DNA of 64,000 nucleotides from PALSA-1006 sp041660815 (GCA_041660815.1 JBAZVN010000017.1:1-64000); one strand, 5' to 3'. Positions 26,165 to 35,044 are shown, counted from the stretch's first letter. Numbers and translations: made by a program. The notes: generated by a model not told the origin, from the letters alone.

Positions 26165-26860
26165 TTACGCAGCCAAACTAGCCTGCTCGACACGAATACC
26201 AACACCCATTGTGCTAGAAATCGCAATTTTCTTAAGATATACGCCCTTGGAAGTTGCTGGCTTAGCCTTATTCAGCGCATCAACTAACGCCAACAGGTTT
26301 TCGCGCAGCGCTTCAGGTGCGAATGAAGCACGACCGATCGTGCATTGAATAATGCCATTCTTGTCGGTACGATACTGAACCTGACCAGCTTTAGCATTTC
26401 TCACCGCACCGGCTACGTCAGCTGCCACCGTACCCACTTTAGGATTAGGCATTAAGCCACGCGGACCCAAAATCTGTCCCAACTGACCAACGATACGCAT
26501 CGCATCAGGAGAGGCAATCACAACGTCGAAATCCATTTTTCCGGCTTTGATGCTTTCAGCAAGATCTTCAAAACCAACGATATCAGCACCTGCTGCCTTG
26601 GCTTCTTCGGCCTTCGGCCCCTGCGCAAAAACAGCAACACGTACTGCTTTACCGGTACCTTTTGGCAAAACAACAGAACCACGCACCAGTTGATCCGACT
26701 TCTTGGCATCAATGCCTAGATTAACCGCCACATCAATTGACTCATCAAACTTGGCTTTAGCTGTTTCTTTAACCAGCTTTAGCGCCTCATCAACCGCATA
26801 CATTTTGTTGCGATCTACTTTAGCTGCCAGTGCTTTGTAACGCTTAGATATGTGTGCCAT
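26165..26860 (-). CDS. rplA: 50S ribosomal protein L1
   Basis: L1 forms the mobile stalk that helps eject deacylated tRNA and represses the rplKA mRNA in E. coli. The start chosen gives MAHISKRYKALAAKVDRNK, 231 residues (E. coli 234), one base after the rplK stop; an upstream in-frame start lies inside rplK. Family marks are VNLGIDAKKSDQLVRGSVV, PRGLMPNPKVGTV and the C-terminal PATSKGVYLKKIAISSTMG. Confidence 0.96.
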   Translation of the reverse strand: MAHISKRYKALAAKVDRNKMYAVDEALKLVKETAKAKFDESIDVAVNLGIDAKKSDQLVRGSVVLPKGTGKAVRVAVFAQGPKAEEAKAAGADIVGFEDLAESIKAGKMDFDVVIASPDAMRIVGQLGQILGPRGLMPNPKVGTVAADVAGAVRNAKAGQVQYRTDKNGIIQCTIGRASFAPEALRENLLALVDALNKAKPATSKGVYLKKIAISSTMGVGIRVEQASLAA

Positions 26861-26861
26861 G

Positions 26862-27293
26862 TTATACGCCCTCCACTGTAATGCCCATGCTGCGCGCGCT
26901 GCCGGCGATGGTACGCACTGCGGCATCCAAGTCACCTGCAGTCAAGTCAGGTTGCTTGGCTTTTGCAATGTCCTCTGCTTGCGCACGAGTCAATTTACCG
27001 ACCTTGTCGATATGGGGAGTCTTACTACCTTTTTGAACACCGGCGGCTTTCTTGATCAGAATAGTCGCAGGAGGTGTCTTCATGACAAACGTGAAGCTCT
27101 TGTCTGCAAACGCGGTAATCACAACCGGAATCGGCAAACCTGGCTCAACACCTTGAGTTTGCGCGTTAAATGCTTTACAGAATTCCATGATATTCAATCC
27201 GCGCTGACCAAGAGCGGGACCGATGGGAGGACTTGGATTGGCCTTGCCGGCCGGTACTTGCAGCTTAATAAAGCCGATGATTTTCTTTGCCAC
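26862..27293 (-). CDS. rplK: 50S ribosomal protein L11
   Basis: L11 binds the GTPase-associated region of 23S rRNA and is needed for RelA activation and for thiostrepton action. The 143 residues contain the N-terminal KLQVPAGKANPSPPIGPALG, with the Pro-rich loop that interacts with the antibiotic and factors, and the RNA-binding C-terminal domain with GTVRNMAR-like IAGSARSMGITVEG. It lies one base before rplA and 124 bases after nusG. Confidence 0.97.
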   Translation of the reverse strand: MAKKIIGFIKLQVPAGKANPSPPIGPALGQRGLNIMEFCKAFNAQTQGVEPGLPIPVVITAFADKSFTFVMKTPPATILIKKAAGVQKGSKTPHIDKVGKLTRAQAEDIAKAKQPDLTAGDLDAAVRTIAGSARSMGITVEGV

Positions 27294-27417
27294 GATACTA
27301 CTCCTTTGTTGTGGGTTTAACGCACGCCGGAAATTTCCCGAAATGCTTCCCGTTCAAAACCGAGAAAATGAAAGAAAAAGAGTAATTCAACCCTCCTCAT
27401 CCTTCATCATTCCCTCT
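27294..27417 (-). promoter_or_regulatory. rplK (L11) leader region
   Basis: The 124 bases between nusG and rplK contain no gene. On the minus strand there is a purine-rich stretch just after nusG, a pyrimidine-rich stretch, the perfect ten-base palindrome GGAAATTTCC around 27329-27338, and AAAGGAG just before the rplK start. In E. coli this position carries the rplK promoter and the L1 binding site. I could not find a convincing -35/-10 pair or match the L1 target. Confidence 0.35.
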
Positions 27418-27951
27418 TTAAGCTTTTTCTACCTGTCCGAAACTTAATTCAACAGGCGTTGAACGACCAAAGATAGTGACGGCTACGCGCAACTTACTCT
27501 TGTCGTAATTTACATCCTCAACTGAACCATGGAAATCGGTAAAGGGGCCTTCTTTAACGCGCACTGCCTCACCCACCTCAAACAACACTTTCGGACGCGG
27601 CTTTTCAACACCAGCCTGCATCTGCGACATGATGTTATCTACTTCTTTTTGCGTAATCGGAGTGGGCTTCATCGCAGAACCGCCCAAGAAGCCGGTCACC
27701 TTCGGTGTGTTTTTCACCAAATGCCAACTCTCATCGGTCATGTCCATTTCCACGAGTACATAACCCGGAAAGAACTTACGCTCACTGATACTCTTTTGAC
27801 CGGACTTCAACTCAACTACCTCTTCTACCGGCACCAGAATCTGACCAAAAAGATCTTCCATTCCTTCGCGCGCAATGCGCTCCAAAAGTGCACGCTGCAC
27901 ACTTTTTTCAAACTGGGAGTACGTATGTACCACATACCAACGCTTAGCCAT
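27418..27951 (-). CDS. nusG: Transcription elongation and antitermination factor NusG
   Basis: NusG binds RNA polymerase through its N-terminal NGN domain, and its C-terminal KOW domain binds Rho or S10. The 177 residues begin MAKRWYVVHTYSQFEKSV and contain FFPGYVLVEMDM and the KOW core EAVRVKEGPFTDFHGSVED. I choose the ATG preceded by AGGTG; an in-frame GTG directly upstream would add one residue. It is three bases after secE. The gene order secE-nusG-rplK is universal. Confidence 0.95.
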   Translation of the reverse strand: MAKRWYVVHTYSQFEKSVQRALLERIAREGMEDLFGQILVPVEEVVELKSGQKSISERKFFPGYVLVEMDMTDESWHLVKNTPKVTGFLGGSAMKPTPITQKEVDNIMSQMQAGVEKPRPKVLFEVGEAVRVKEGPFTDFHGSVEDVNYDKSKLRVAVTIFGRSTPVELSFGQVEKA

Positions 27952-27954
27952 CAC

Positions 27955-28299
27955 CTAACCCCGCCCCATCAATTTATTGACGACCAGCAACAGACTTGCA
28001 TCTACCGCCCACAAAAATAAAGCCATGACAACCGCGAACAGCACGACTACACCGGTTGTCTGCAATGTTTCTTTACGAGTAGGCCACACCACACGCTTAG
28101 CTTCAGCCACCGAATCCTGGGTAAAGCCAAATAAACGCTTCCCCGACTCAGTCGTCCAAAACACACCGACAGCTGCCAACACACCGACCAACACTGAAAT
28201 AATGCGCATCACTGCAGCACTATCCTTCAATGCATAAAAACCAACGACTCCCGCGATAACCAGCAGTAGCGCAAGCACTAATTTGATCTTATCAGCCAT
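27955..28299 (-). CDS. secE: Protein translocase subunit SecE
   Basis: SecE clamps SecY in the inner-membrane translocon. The 114 residues are the three-helix proteobacterial form. There are hydrophobic spans at about residues 5-21 (LVLALLLVIAGVVGFYAL) and 31-50, then the amphipathic conserved segment DSVAEAKRVVWPTRKETLQT and a last membrane span. It lies 29 bases after the 3' end of tRNA-Trp, which is probably on the same transcript. Confidence 0.96.
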   Translation of the reverse strand: MADKIKLVLALLLVIAGVVGFYALKDSAAVMRIISVLVGVLAAVGVFWTTESGKRLFGFTQDSVAEAKRVVWPTRKETLQTTGVVVLFAVVMALFLWAVDASLLLVVNKLMGRG

Positions 28300-28328
28300 T
28301 TACTACCGATCCGTTTCTACTTTATTAC

Positions 28329-28404
28329 TGGCAGGCCAGGAGGGTTTCGAACCCCCAACCCTCGGTTTTGGAGACCGATACTCTACCAATTGAGCTACTG
28401 GCCT
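28329..28404 (-). tRNA. tRNA-Trp (anticodon CCA)
   Basis: The 76 bases fold as a cloverleaf with a seven-base-pair acceptor (AGGCCAG with CTGGCCT), discriminator G and an encoded CCA end. The anticodon loop reads CTCCAAA, giving CCA for Trp. It stands between tuf and secE, a common betaproteobacterial arrangement. Its 5' end is only seven bases from the tuf terminator. Confidence 0.97.
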
Positions 28405-28411
28405 AATACTC

Positions 28412-28449
28412 AAAAAGGGGCAAGAGAGAGAACTTCTCTCCCTTGCCCC
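28412..28449 (-). terminator. Rho-independent terminator of the second tuf gene
   Basis: On the minus strand the arms GGGGCAAGGGAGAGA and TCTCTCTCTTGCCCC pair (one mismatch) around a three-base loop, 10 bases after the tuf stop, and are followed directly by TTTTT. It has all features of an intrinsic terminator. It leaves only seven bases before tRNA-Trp, so that tRNA and secE-nusG must be made by readthrough or from a promoter inside tuf. Confidence 0.85.
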
Positions 28450-28459
28450 TCACATCTTA

Positions 28460-29650
28460 TTACTCTACGATCTTGGCAACCACACCGGCACCAACAGTAC
28501 GACCACCTTCGCGAATCGCGAAGCGCAAACCTTCTTCCATCGCGATTGGAGCGATCAGATTGACCGTTACCGACACGTTGTCGCCCGGCATCACCATTTC
28601 GGTACCGGCTGGCAATTCAACTGCGCCGGTGACGTCGGTCGTGCGGAAGTAGAACTGTGGACGGTAACCCTGAAAGAATGGCGTATGACGACCACCCTCA
28701 TCTTTACCCAGCACGTAGATTTCCGCAGTGAATTTTGTGTGAGGCGTGATCGTGCCTGGCTTTGCCAACACTTGACCACGCTCAACTTCTTCACGCTTGG
28801 TTCCGCGCAACAGTACACCCACGTTGTCGCCCGCCTGACCTTGATCCAGCAGCTTGCGGAACATTTCCACGCCGGTGCAGGTTGTCTTGAGAGTTGGCTT
28901 GAGACCAACAATTTCAATTTCTTCACCAACCTTCACTACGCCGCGCTCGATACGACCGGTTACAACTGTTCCGCGACCGGAAATAGAGAATACGTCTTCT
29001 ACGGGCATCAGGAAGGTTCCATCTAGTGCGCGCTCTGGCTGAGGAATATAAGAGTCAAGTGCTTCAGCCAAACGGAAGATTGCTGCTTCGCCCAAGTCGC
29101 CTGTATCGCCCTCTACGGCTTTCAATGCAGATCCTTTGATGATTGGGATGTCATCGCCGGGGAAGTCGTACTTGCTGAGCAATTCACGAATTTCCATTTC
29201 AACGAGTTCGAGCAACTCTTCATCGTCAACCATGTCGCATTTGTTCATGAATACGATGATGTACGGTACACCCACTTGACGCGCCAGCAGGATGTGTTCA
29301 CGGGTCTGAGGCATCGGGCCGTCGGCTGCAGATACAACCAGAATGGCGCCGTCCATTTGCGCTGCGCCGGTAATCATGTTCTTAACGTAGTCGGCGTGCC
29401 CCGGGCAGTCAACGTGCGCATAGTGACGGTTGGCTGTCTCGTATTCAACGTGAGCGGTATTAATTGTAATTCCGCGCGCTTTTTCTTCCGGCGCCGCGTC
29501 AATTTGATCGTAAGCCTTCGCTTCGCCGCCAAACTTCTTCGACAATACGGTGGTGATCGCCGCGGTTAAAGTGGTCTTACCATGGTCTACGTGACCAATC
29601 GTGCCTACGTTAACGTGCGGTTTGGTGCGTTCAAATTTGCTCTTTGCCAT
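28460..29650 (-). CDS. tuf: Elongation factor Tu, copy 2 (tRNA-tuf operon)
   Basis: This is the second EF-Tu gene, coding for the same 396-residue GTPase as 12016-13206, with identical G motifs (GHVDHGKT, DCPGHADY, NKCD). The coding DNA differs from copy 1 at only two silent positions that I found (28493 and 28520), while the flanks diverge at once past the start and stop codons. The place after tRNA-Tyr, tRNA-Gly and tRNA-Thr is the tufB position of E. coli. Transcription probably starts at 30026-30054. Confidence 0.98.
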   Translation of the reverse strand: MAKSKFERTKPHVNVGTIGHVDHGKTTLTAAITTVLSKKFGGEAKAYDQIDAAPEEKARGITINTAHVEYETANRHYAHVDCPGHADYVKNMITGAAQMDGAILVVSAADGPMPQTREHILLARQVGVPYIIVFMNKCDMVDDEELLELVEMEIRELLSKYDFPGDDIPIIKGSALKAVEGDTGDLGEAAIFRLAEALDSYIPQPERALDGTFLMPVEDVFSISGRGTVVTGRIERGVVKVGEEIEIVGLKPTLKTTCTGVEMFRKLLDQGQAGDNVGVLLRGTKREEVERGQVLAKPGTITPHTKFTAEIYVLGKDEGGRHTPFFQGYRPQFYFRTTDVTGAVELPAGTEMVMPGDNVSVTVNLIAPIAMEEGLRFAIREGGRTVGAGVVAKIVE

Positions 29651-29694
29651 GATTTACTCCTTATCAATGTCAAACGTTAATCACAAAAAACTTT

Positions 29695-29769
<75 letters not shown>

Positions 29770-29776
29770 CAAACTC

Positions 29777-29850
29777 TGGAGCGGGTGAAGGGAATCGAAC
29801 CCTCGTCGTAAGTTTGGAAAACTTCTGCTCTACCATTGAGCTACACCCGC
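29777..29850 (-). tRNA. tRNA-Gly (anticodon TCC)
   Basis: The 74 bases have acceptor arms GCGGGTG and CACCCGC, discriminator T and an encoded CCA. The anticodon loop TTTCCAA gives TCC for Gly (GGA/GGG codons). The top pair of the anticodon stem appears to be a G-A mismatch. It lies between tRNA-Tyr and tRNA-Thr, as glyT does in E. coli. Confidence 0.96.
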
Positions 29851-29925
29851 ATGGCATTTTCCAACTAAACAATCGCAACTTAAATTATGCGATCGCCCAA
29901 ACCCTAAAAATGCGTACTACAAAAC

Positions 29926-30010
29926 TGGTGGAGGGGGAAGGATTCGAACCTTCGTACTCATAGAGGTCAGATTTACAGTCTGATGCCTTTAACCACTCGG
30001 CCACCCCTCC
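29926..30010 (-). tRNA. tRNA-Tyr (anticodon GTA)
   Basis: The 85 bases include a long variable arm, as expected for a class II tRNA. The acceptor arms start GGAGGGG, the anticodon loop contains TGTAAAT giving GTA for Tyr, and CCA is encoded. It is the first gene of the tRNA-tuf operon, 15 bases after the -10 of the promoter. The E. coli operon has an extra tRNA-Thr before it, absent here. Confidence 0.97.
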
Positions 30011-30025
30011 AAAAACGAGCCCGCG

Positions 30026-30054
30026 ATTATCCATATAACCCCCCCCTGTGTCAA
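30026..30054 (-). promoter_or_regulatory. Putative promoter of the tRNA-tuf operon
   Basis: On the minus strand a perfect TTGACA (30049-30054) is followed after 17 bases by GATAAT (30026-30031) and then CGCGGG, a stringent-type discriminator. The spacer contains a run of eight Gs (30039-30046). It fits a strong promoter for tRNA-Tyr, tRNA-Gly, tRNA-Thr and tuf. Confidence 0.8.
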
Positions 30055-30197
30055 AGGGTAAAATCAAAAATATGTAAAAAAATACGAAATATTTAGTTTT
30101 AACGCTTCACTTTGAATGCTTGCGTGGATTTTAGGGGGGATTATTGAATAGCAGCAAGGCACACCTAGTGCTCTCATTTTCGGCGATGAACTATTAT
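30055..30197. other. Intergenic region between the tRNA promoter and phr
   Basis: These 143 AT-rich bases separate the tRNA-tuf promoter from the 3' end of the photolyase gene. I see no gene, no tRNA and no clear terminator. The photolyase transcript runs leftward into this region. Confidence 0.5.
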
Positions 30198-31643
30198 TTA
30201 TGCGCGGGCATCCTGAAATAACACCAACGTTTTGATTCTTGCCTCAGCATGATCCACAATGGGCAATGGATAATCTTTGCCTATAGCTATCTTACAGCGC
30301 CGCTGCTCAGAAACGGGCATCAACCAGGGCGCATGTATCCACTTATCCGGGCAATTTGTTAATTCGGGTACATAACGGCGAATAAATTTTCCGTGTGCGT
30401 CAAATTTTGTCGATTGAGTAATCGGGTTAAAGATCCGAAACCACGGCTGCGCATCACAGCCGGTAGAGGCAGCCCATTGCCATCCGCCATTATTTGCCGA
30501 AAAATCAAAATCCAACAAATTCCTAGCAAAATATTGCTCTCCCCAGCGCCAATCAATATGCAGATCTTTAACTAAAAATGATGCGGCAAGCATGCGCAAG
30601 CGATTATGCATAAACCCGGTTTGATTTAATTGACGCATGGCAGCATCAATCAAAGGGTATCCGGTACGCGCCTCACACCATGCCGCGAATTTCGGCGGAT
30701 CATTGGCAAAGGCGAGCGTATTGAATGCAGGCTTGAATGCCTCCCCCTCTGATAATTGAGGATGATGATGCAGTTGCATCTGATAAAACTCGCGCCAGAT
30801 CAACTCACTCAACCAAGTTTGTGCCCCTTCCCCCCCCTTGAAATATGCGTAAGAAGCAAGACGACGAATCGAAATTGTACCAAAACGCAAATGCACAGAA
30901 AGATAAGAGCCCCCATGCACCGCGGGAAAATCACGAGTCTCGTGATAAGCATCGATACGCTCTTGGAAATCCCCGAATAGTTTGACAGCTCCGGCCTCGC
31001 CGACCGGCAACGCTAACTGTTGAGTATTGGTGTCAGTAAAGCCCAAGCTCTCCATACTGGGAAATGAATTTAGCTTGAAGATTGCCAGAGCAGAAATATA
31101 TTTTTCGACCGGATAGGCGCGTAATAAATAGTCATCCAGCTTCTTTAACCAGGCATTCTTATAAGGCGTAAACACGCTATATGGCTTATCCGCACCGGTA
31201 AGAACTTCGGATTTTTCGAAAATCACCTGATCTTTATAGTGATGGAAATGAACACCCTCTTGCTCAAGCGCGGACTCTACTGCCGCATCGCGCAATACTG
31301 CCGCCGTCTCGTAATCGTGATTGCAAAACACCGCTTGCACCGACAACGCTTGCGCCAACTTGGGAATCTCTACAACTGGTTTACCATACAGAATATGCAA
31401 GTCACTGCCTTGCTCCAGCAAGTTTTCACGCAACTCGCGCAAACTTTCCCAGATAAACTTCACTCTGCGATCTTGCTTGCTTTCCAACTTATCCAAAATA
31501 TCGCTATCAAAAACAAACACACAATGCACTGCAGCACTTTGCTTCAGCGCATAGTACAGCGCTGCATGATCATACAGTCGCAGGTCGCGCCGAAACCAGC
31601 AGATTGAACGGGGATAAAGGGGCATATCGGTATAAATAATCAT
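30198..31643 (-). CDS. phrB: Deoxyribodipyrimidine photolyase (class I CPD)
   Basis: Photolyase uses FAD and blue light to split cyclobutane pyrimidine dimers. The 481 residues show the N-terminal antenna domain (SICWFRRDLRLYDHAALY) and the FAD domain with SELIWREFYQMQLHH, GYPLIDAAMRQL, MHNRLRMLAASFLVKDLH, and NGGWQWAASTGCDAQPWFR. The start is uncertain: I use the ATG after GGCGG; an ATG six codons on gives MPLYPRSICWFRR and is also plausible. A run of eight Gs in the coding strand (30830-30837) could slip. The neighbours are not repair genes. Confidence 0.93.
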   Translation of the reverse strand: MIIYTDMPLYPRSICWFRRDLRLYDHAALYYALKQSAAVHCVFVFDSDILDKLESKQDRRVKFIWESLRELRENLLEQGSDLHILYGKPVVEIPKLAQALSVQAVFCNHDYETAAVLRDAAVESALEQEGVHFHHYKDQVIFEKSEVLTGADKPYSVFTPYKNAWLKKLDDYLLRAYPVEKYISALAIFKLNSFPSMESLGFTDTNTQQLALPVGEAGAVKLFGDFQERIDAYHETRDFPAVHGGSYLSVHLRFGTISIRRLASYAYFKGGEGAQTWLSELIWREFYQMQLHHHPQLSEGEAFKPAFNTLAFANDPPKFAAWCEARTGYPLIDAAMRQLNQTGFMHNRLRMLAASFLVKDLHIDWRWGEQYFARNLLDFDFSANNGGWQWAASTGCDAQPWFRIFNPITQSTKFDAHGKFIRRYVPELTNCPDKWIHAPWLMPVSEQRRCKIAIGKDYPLPIVDHAEARIKTLVLFQDARA

Positions 31644-31750
31644 TATCCGCCCTAATGTACAGGATGAATTATTGCAACCCATTGAATGTTAAAAACATTT
31701 TACAATGCCACATTAAGGCGATGCCAAACCTACTACTCATCCAACAGATG

Positions 31751-32740
31751 CTAAGGTGCAGACGCCTCACTCAACATGTCAAACTCCATTAACAGATTAC
31801 TCAAGGGCTTAAGGTCAATATAGCGTGCGCAAGCACGGCGCAGATAATCCAAAACCAAGGGCATATCTTTCAAATATCCTTCCTTGCCATCACGGTGATA
31901 CAGTCTTGCAAAGATTCCCAGTACTTTTATATGACGCTGCACGCCCATCATTTCATAATCACGATAAAACTCGCCAAAATCCTCCCTCACCGGCAATCCC
32001 GCTTTGCGTGCTTTCTCCCAATAACGAATTAACCAGTCCATCACCTCGTGCTCTTCCCATTTGATATAAGCATCCTTAAATAACGAGGCCAAATCATAGG
32101 TAATCGGACCGTAAACCGCATCCTGAAAATCAAGAATGCCCGGGTTAGGCTCACTCAGCATCAGATTACGGGAGTGATAATCGCGATGCACATACACACT
32201 CGGTTGCGCAAGATTATTCTCAAGAATTCGCTTAAATGATCTTTCCAGCGCATCCAACTGCTTGGCATTGAGCGTAATGCCAAGATGCTTGGAAATATAC
32301 CACTCTGGAAATAAATTCAACTCCCGGCGCAATAACGCCTCATCATAGGACGGTAGTTGATTTTCACGGGATGCAAGTTGAATTTCAATTAAGGCATCGG
32401 TAGCTTGCGCATAGAGTTGAGGTGCATTATCCGCATTTAATACCTGCAAATAGGTAGAACTTCCCAAGTCTGATAACAACAAAAAACCTTGCTCAAGGTC
32501 TTGGGCATAAATATGCGGAACATGCGTACCGGCATTTTCAAATATTTTGGCAATATGAATAAAGGGTTTGCAATCCTCATGTTGCGGGGGAGCATCCATC
32601 ACAATCAAGGTATTCCCATCGGTAAACGTTGCCCGAAAATATCGGCGAAAGCTGGCATCCGCCGAAGCGGGTGCGAGAGAGAAAGGTTGATTGGAATAAA
32701 GACCGGATAGCCACTTTTCGAGTAGGTGTTGACGTTGCAT
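31751..32740 (-). CDS. amgK: Aminoglycoside-phosphotransferase-fold kinase, likely N-acetylmuramate/GlcNAc kinase AmgK
   Basis: AmgK phosphorylates the anomeric position of N-acetylmuramic acid in peptidoglycan recycling. The 329 residues have an APH-like fold with the catalytic loop VYVHRDYHSRNLM (about residues 181-193) and the Mg-binding ILDFQDAVYGP. Divergent location next to lptD is the place of amgK in pseudomonads, which supports the name. There it is followed by the uridylyltransferase gene murU; here the next gene is phrB, and murU is not in the window. AAGG lies seven bases before the start. Other small-molecule kinase roles cannot be excluded. Confidence 0.82.
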   Translation of the reverse strand: MQRQHLLEKWLSGLYSNQPFSLAPASADASFRRYFRATFTDGNTLIVMDAPPQHEDCKPFIHIAKIFENAGTHVPHIYAQDLEQGFLLLSDLGSSTYLQVLNADNAPQLYAQATDALIEIQLASRENQLPSYDEALLRRELNLFPEWYISKHLGITLNAKQLDALERSFKRILENNLAQPSVYVHRDYHSRNLMLSEPNPGILDFQDAVYGPITYDLASLFKDAYIKWEEHEVMDWLIRYWEKARKAGLPVREDFGEFYRDYEMMGVQRHIKVLGIFARLYHRDGKEGYLKDMPLVLDYLRRACARYIDLKPLSNLLMEFDMLSEASAP

Positions 32741-32801
32741 GAGTTTGCCTTAATTGTGATTTTGTGCGATTTTAGCACCCTAAATTAATTTTCAACGCAT
32801 C

Positions 32802-34994
32802 ATGTGCCCGCGTATTTATTCAGTTTATTTCCTCGTTTTCAATTTAATCGCCCCGCCGAGTTACGCGGGAGAACTGCCATTACCTCTAACTTCCCAAAAA
32901 ACCTCCATTTCAGCGGCAGACAAAACCATCTTCATTGAGGCCGATCAAATTGAGGGAAAAAAAGAGGAAGGCGTGGTGGCGCACGGCAATGTTGAACTGC
33001 AACAGGGTGACAAAAAAGTATATGCCGACCATTTAACTTATGAACAACAAAGCGGCGATGTCACCGCCAGCGGCCAGGTTCGCGTCGAACAACCCAGCGG
33101 CAAGCTTTTCGGCCCCGAGGTAAAAATTAATTTGGAAAACGACCACACTGAAATGACCACCCCGAACTTTCAGTTTAAAGAAACAAATGCTCGCGGCTCT
33201 GCAAAACACATGCATAGCGAAAAAAAAATGAACTACCAATTTGAACAGGCTGTTTACACAACTTGTCCGGCAGACAACGATGATTGGCTGCTAAAAATGT
33301 CCCGCCTGGAAATTGACCGTGAAGCGCAAATTGGCACTGCTTATAACGCCTGGGTTGAATTTAAAGGTGTGCCTATTCTTTATACACCGTGGATGGACTT
33401 TCCGCTGGATGGAAGACGGCGTTCGGGTTTTTTAGGCCCGGTTTTTGGGGTAACGACAAGTGGTGGCGCGGAAATTACCCTGCCATATTATTGGAATATT
33501 GCCCCCAATTATGATGCGACCATCGCGCCCCGCGCCATTGATAAACGCGGTATTCAGGTGAATGATGAATTCCGCTATTTGGGAAAAAGTTATGCGGGCG
33601 AAGTGCATTACGATGTACTTAATAACGATCAGTTTACCGGCACTACCCGCACTCGCGCCTCGCTAAAACATTCCCAAAATCTTGGCGGTGGTTTCGGTGC
33701 TACCCTCGATTTAAACCGCGTTTCCGATGACAATTATTTTCGCGACTTATCCACCAATGTAGTGAGCGGAACACAAAATCAATTACTCAACGAGGGGATA
33801 TTAAGTTATGGCGCCGGATGGTGGTCTGCCTTGCTTAAAGTGCAAACATTCCAGACCTTGCAAGATCCACTGGCGCCCGTGCCGATCCCCTACCAAAGAT
33901 TGCCGCAACTCAATGTTTCAGCACAAAAAAATTCAGACAACTTCGCGTTTAACATCGTCAATGAATTCGTGGATTTTCACCATCCCACGCTTATTAACGG
34001 TCAACGACTAGTCACTTACCCTACCATAACTTATGCCGTTCTAAACGATCCCGGCTATTACCTTAAACCCAAATTGGGAATTCACAGCACTCGCTACATC
34101 TTGCACGACCATTACGCCATATACACGGATACCACCCGAACGCTTCCCATATTTTCTTTGGATAGCGGCATCACATTGGAGCGGGATTTCACCTTTAACA
34201 ATGACGCCTATCTGCAAACCTTGGAACCGCGTATTTTCTACGTAAATATTCCTTACCGGGATCAAAGCCTCCTGCCAAATTTTGATACCTCCCAGGCAGT
34301 TTTCAGCTTTGCCCAGATGTTCTCCGAGAATCGTTTTTTCGGAAATGACCGCGTGGGCGACGCCAACATGGCCACTGTTGCCTTGACTTCAAGATTGATT
34401 GATAGCCATTCCGGCGCGGAAAGATTTCGACTGGCTATTGGGGAAAGATTCAGCTTTGACGCGCCCAAGGTTAACTTGACGACGCCCGATGCAAACAACC
34501 GTTCCGATATTTTGCTGGCAGCGTCGGGAAGAGCAACCAATTCGCTCAGCTTTGATAGTTTGCTGCAATACAATCCCAACCTTAGCCGGACAGAGTCTTA
34601 TTACGCCACCGCCAGATACAAACCAGAAACTGGCAAAGTGCTGAATTTGGGATATCGTTTTACCAAAGGCGATATCCCCCAAAATGATTTACGGCAAATT
34701 GACGCTTCTTCCCAGTGGCCGCTATTTTGGCGTTGGCACGGCGTGGCGCGTGTGAGCTATTCCTTAAAAACTTCGCAAATTGCAGAAGGACTCGTCGGGC
34801 TTGAGTATAATCAGGCATGCTGGATGCTGCGCTTGGTCGCACAACAATACCAAACTGCAACACAACAAGTTTCCACGGGAATATTTGTACAACTGGAACT
34901 TAATGACTTAATGGCGCTGGGCGCAGACCCGCTAAATGCATTGCGCACCAGCATTCCAGGATATTCAAAAATAAACGAACCTTCCAAACGTTAA
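32802..34994 (+). CDS. lptD: LPS-assembly protein LptD
   Basis: LptD is the outer-membrane barrel that, with the lipoprotein LptE, inserts lipopolysaccharide into the outer leaflet. The 730 residues start with a signal peptide (hydrophobic YFLVFNLIAPPSYA). An OstA/LptA-like domain follows, with EADQIEGKKEEGVVAHGNVE and HLTYEQQSGDVTASGQVRV. The rest is the barrel, with VEFKGVPILYTPWMDFPLDG as family signature and a final NDLMALGADPLNALRTSIPGY. Few cysteines are present. It is divergent from amgK and heads lptD-surA-pdxA. Confidence 0.95.
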   Translation: MCPRIYSVYFLVFNLIAPPSYAGELPLPLTSQKTSISAADKTIFIEADQIEGKKEEGVVAHGNVELQQGDKKVYADHLTYEQQSGDVTASGQVRVEQPSGKLFGPEVKINLENDHTEMTTPNFQFKETNARGSAKHMHSEKKMNYQFEQAVYTTCPADNDDWLLKMSRLEIDREAQIGTAYNAWVEFKGVPILYTPWMDFPLDGRRRSGFLGPVFGVTTSGGAEITLPYYWNIAPNYDATIAPRAIDKRGIQVNDEFRYLGKSYAGEVHYDVLNNDQFTGTTRTRASLKHSQNLGGGFGATLDLNRVSDDNYFRDLSTNVVSGTQNQLLNEGILSYGAGWWSALLKVQTFQTLQDPLAPVPIPYQRLPQLNVSAQKNSDNFAFNIVNEFVDFHHPTLINGQRLVTYPTITYAVLNDPGYYLKPKLGIHSTRYILHDHYAIYTDTTRTLPIFSLDSGITLERDFTFNNDAYLQTLEPRIFYVNIPYRDQSLLPNFDTSQAVFSFAQMFSENRFFGNDRVGDANMATVALTSRLIDSHSGAERFRLAIGERFSFDAPKVNLTTPDANNRSDILLAASGRATNSLSFDSLLQYNPNLSRTESYYATARYKPETGKVLNLGYRFTKGDIPQNDLRQIDASSQWPLFWRWHGVARVSYSLKTSQIAEGLVGLEYNQACWMLRLVAQQYQTATQQVSTGIFVQLELNDLMALGADPLNALRTSIPGYSKINEPSKR

Positions 34995-35044
34995 GTCTGA
35001 ACAAGACTGGCGATAATTTTTATTGAAACAGATTGAGAGAAGTT

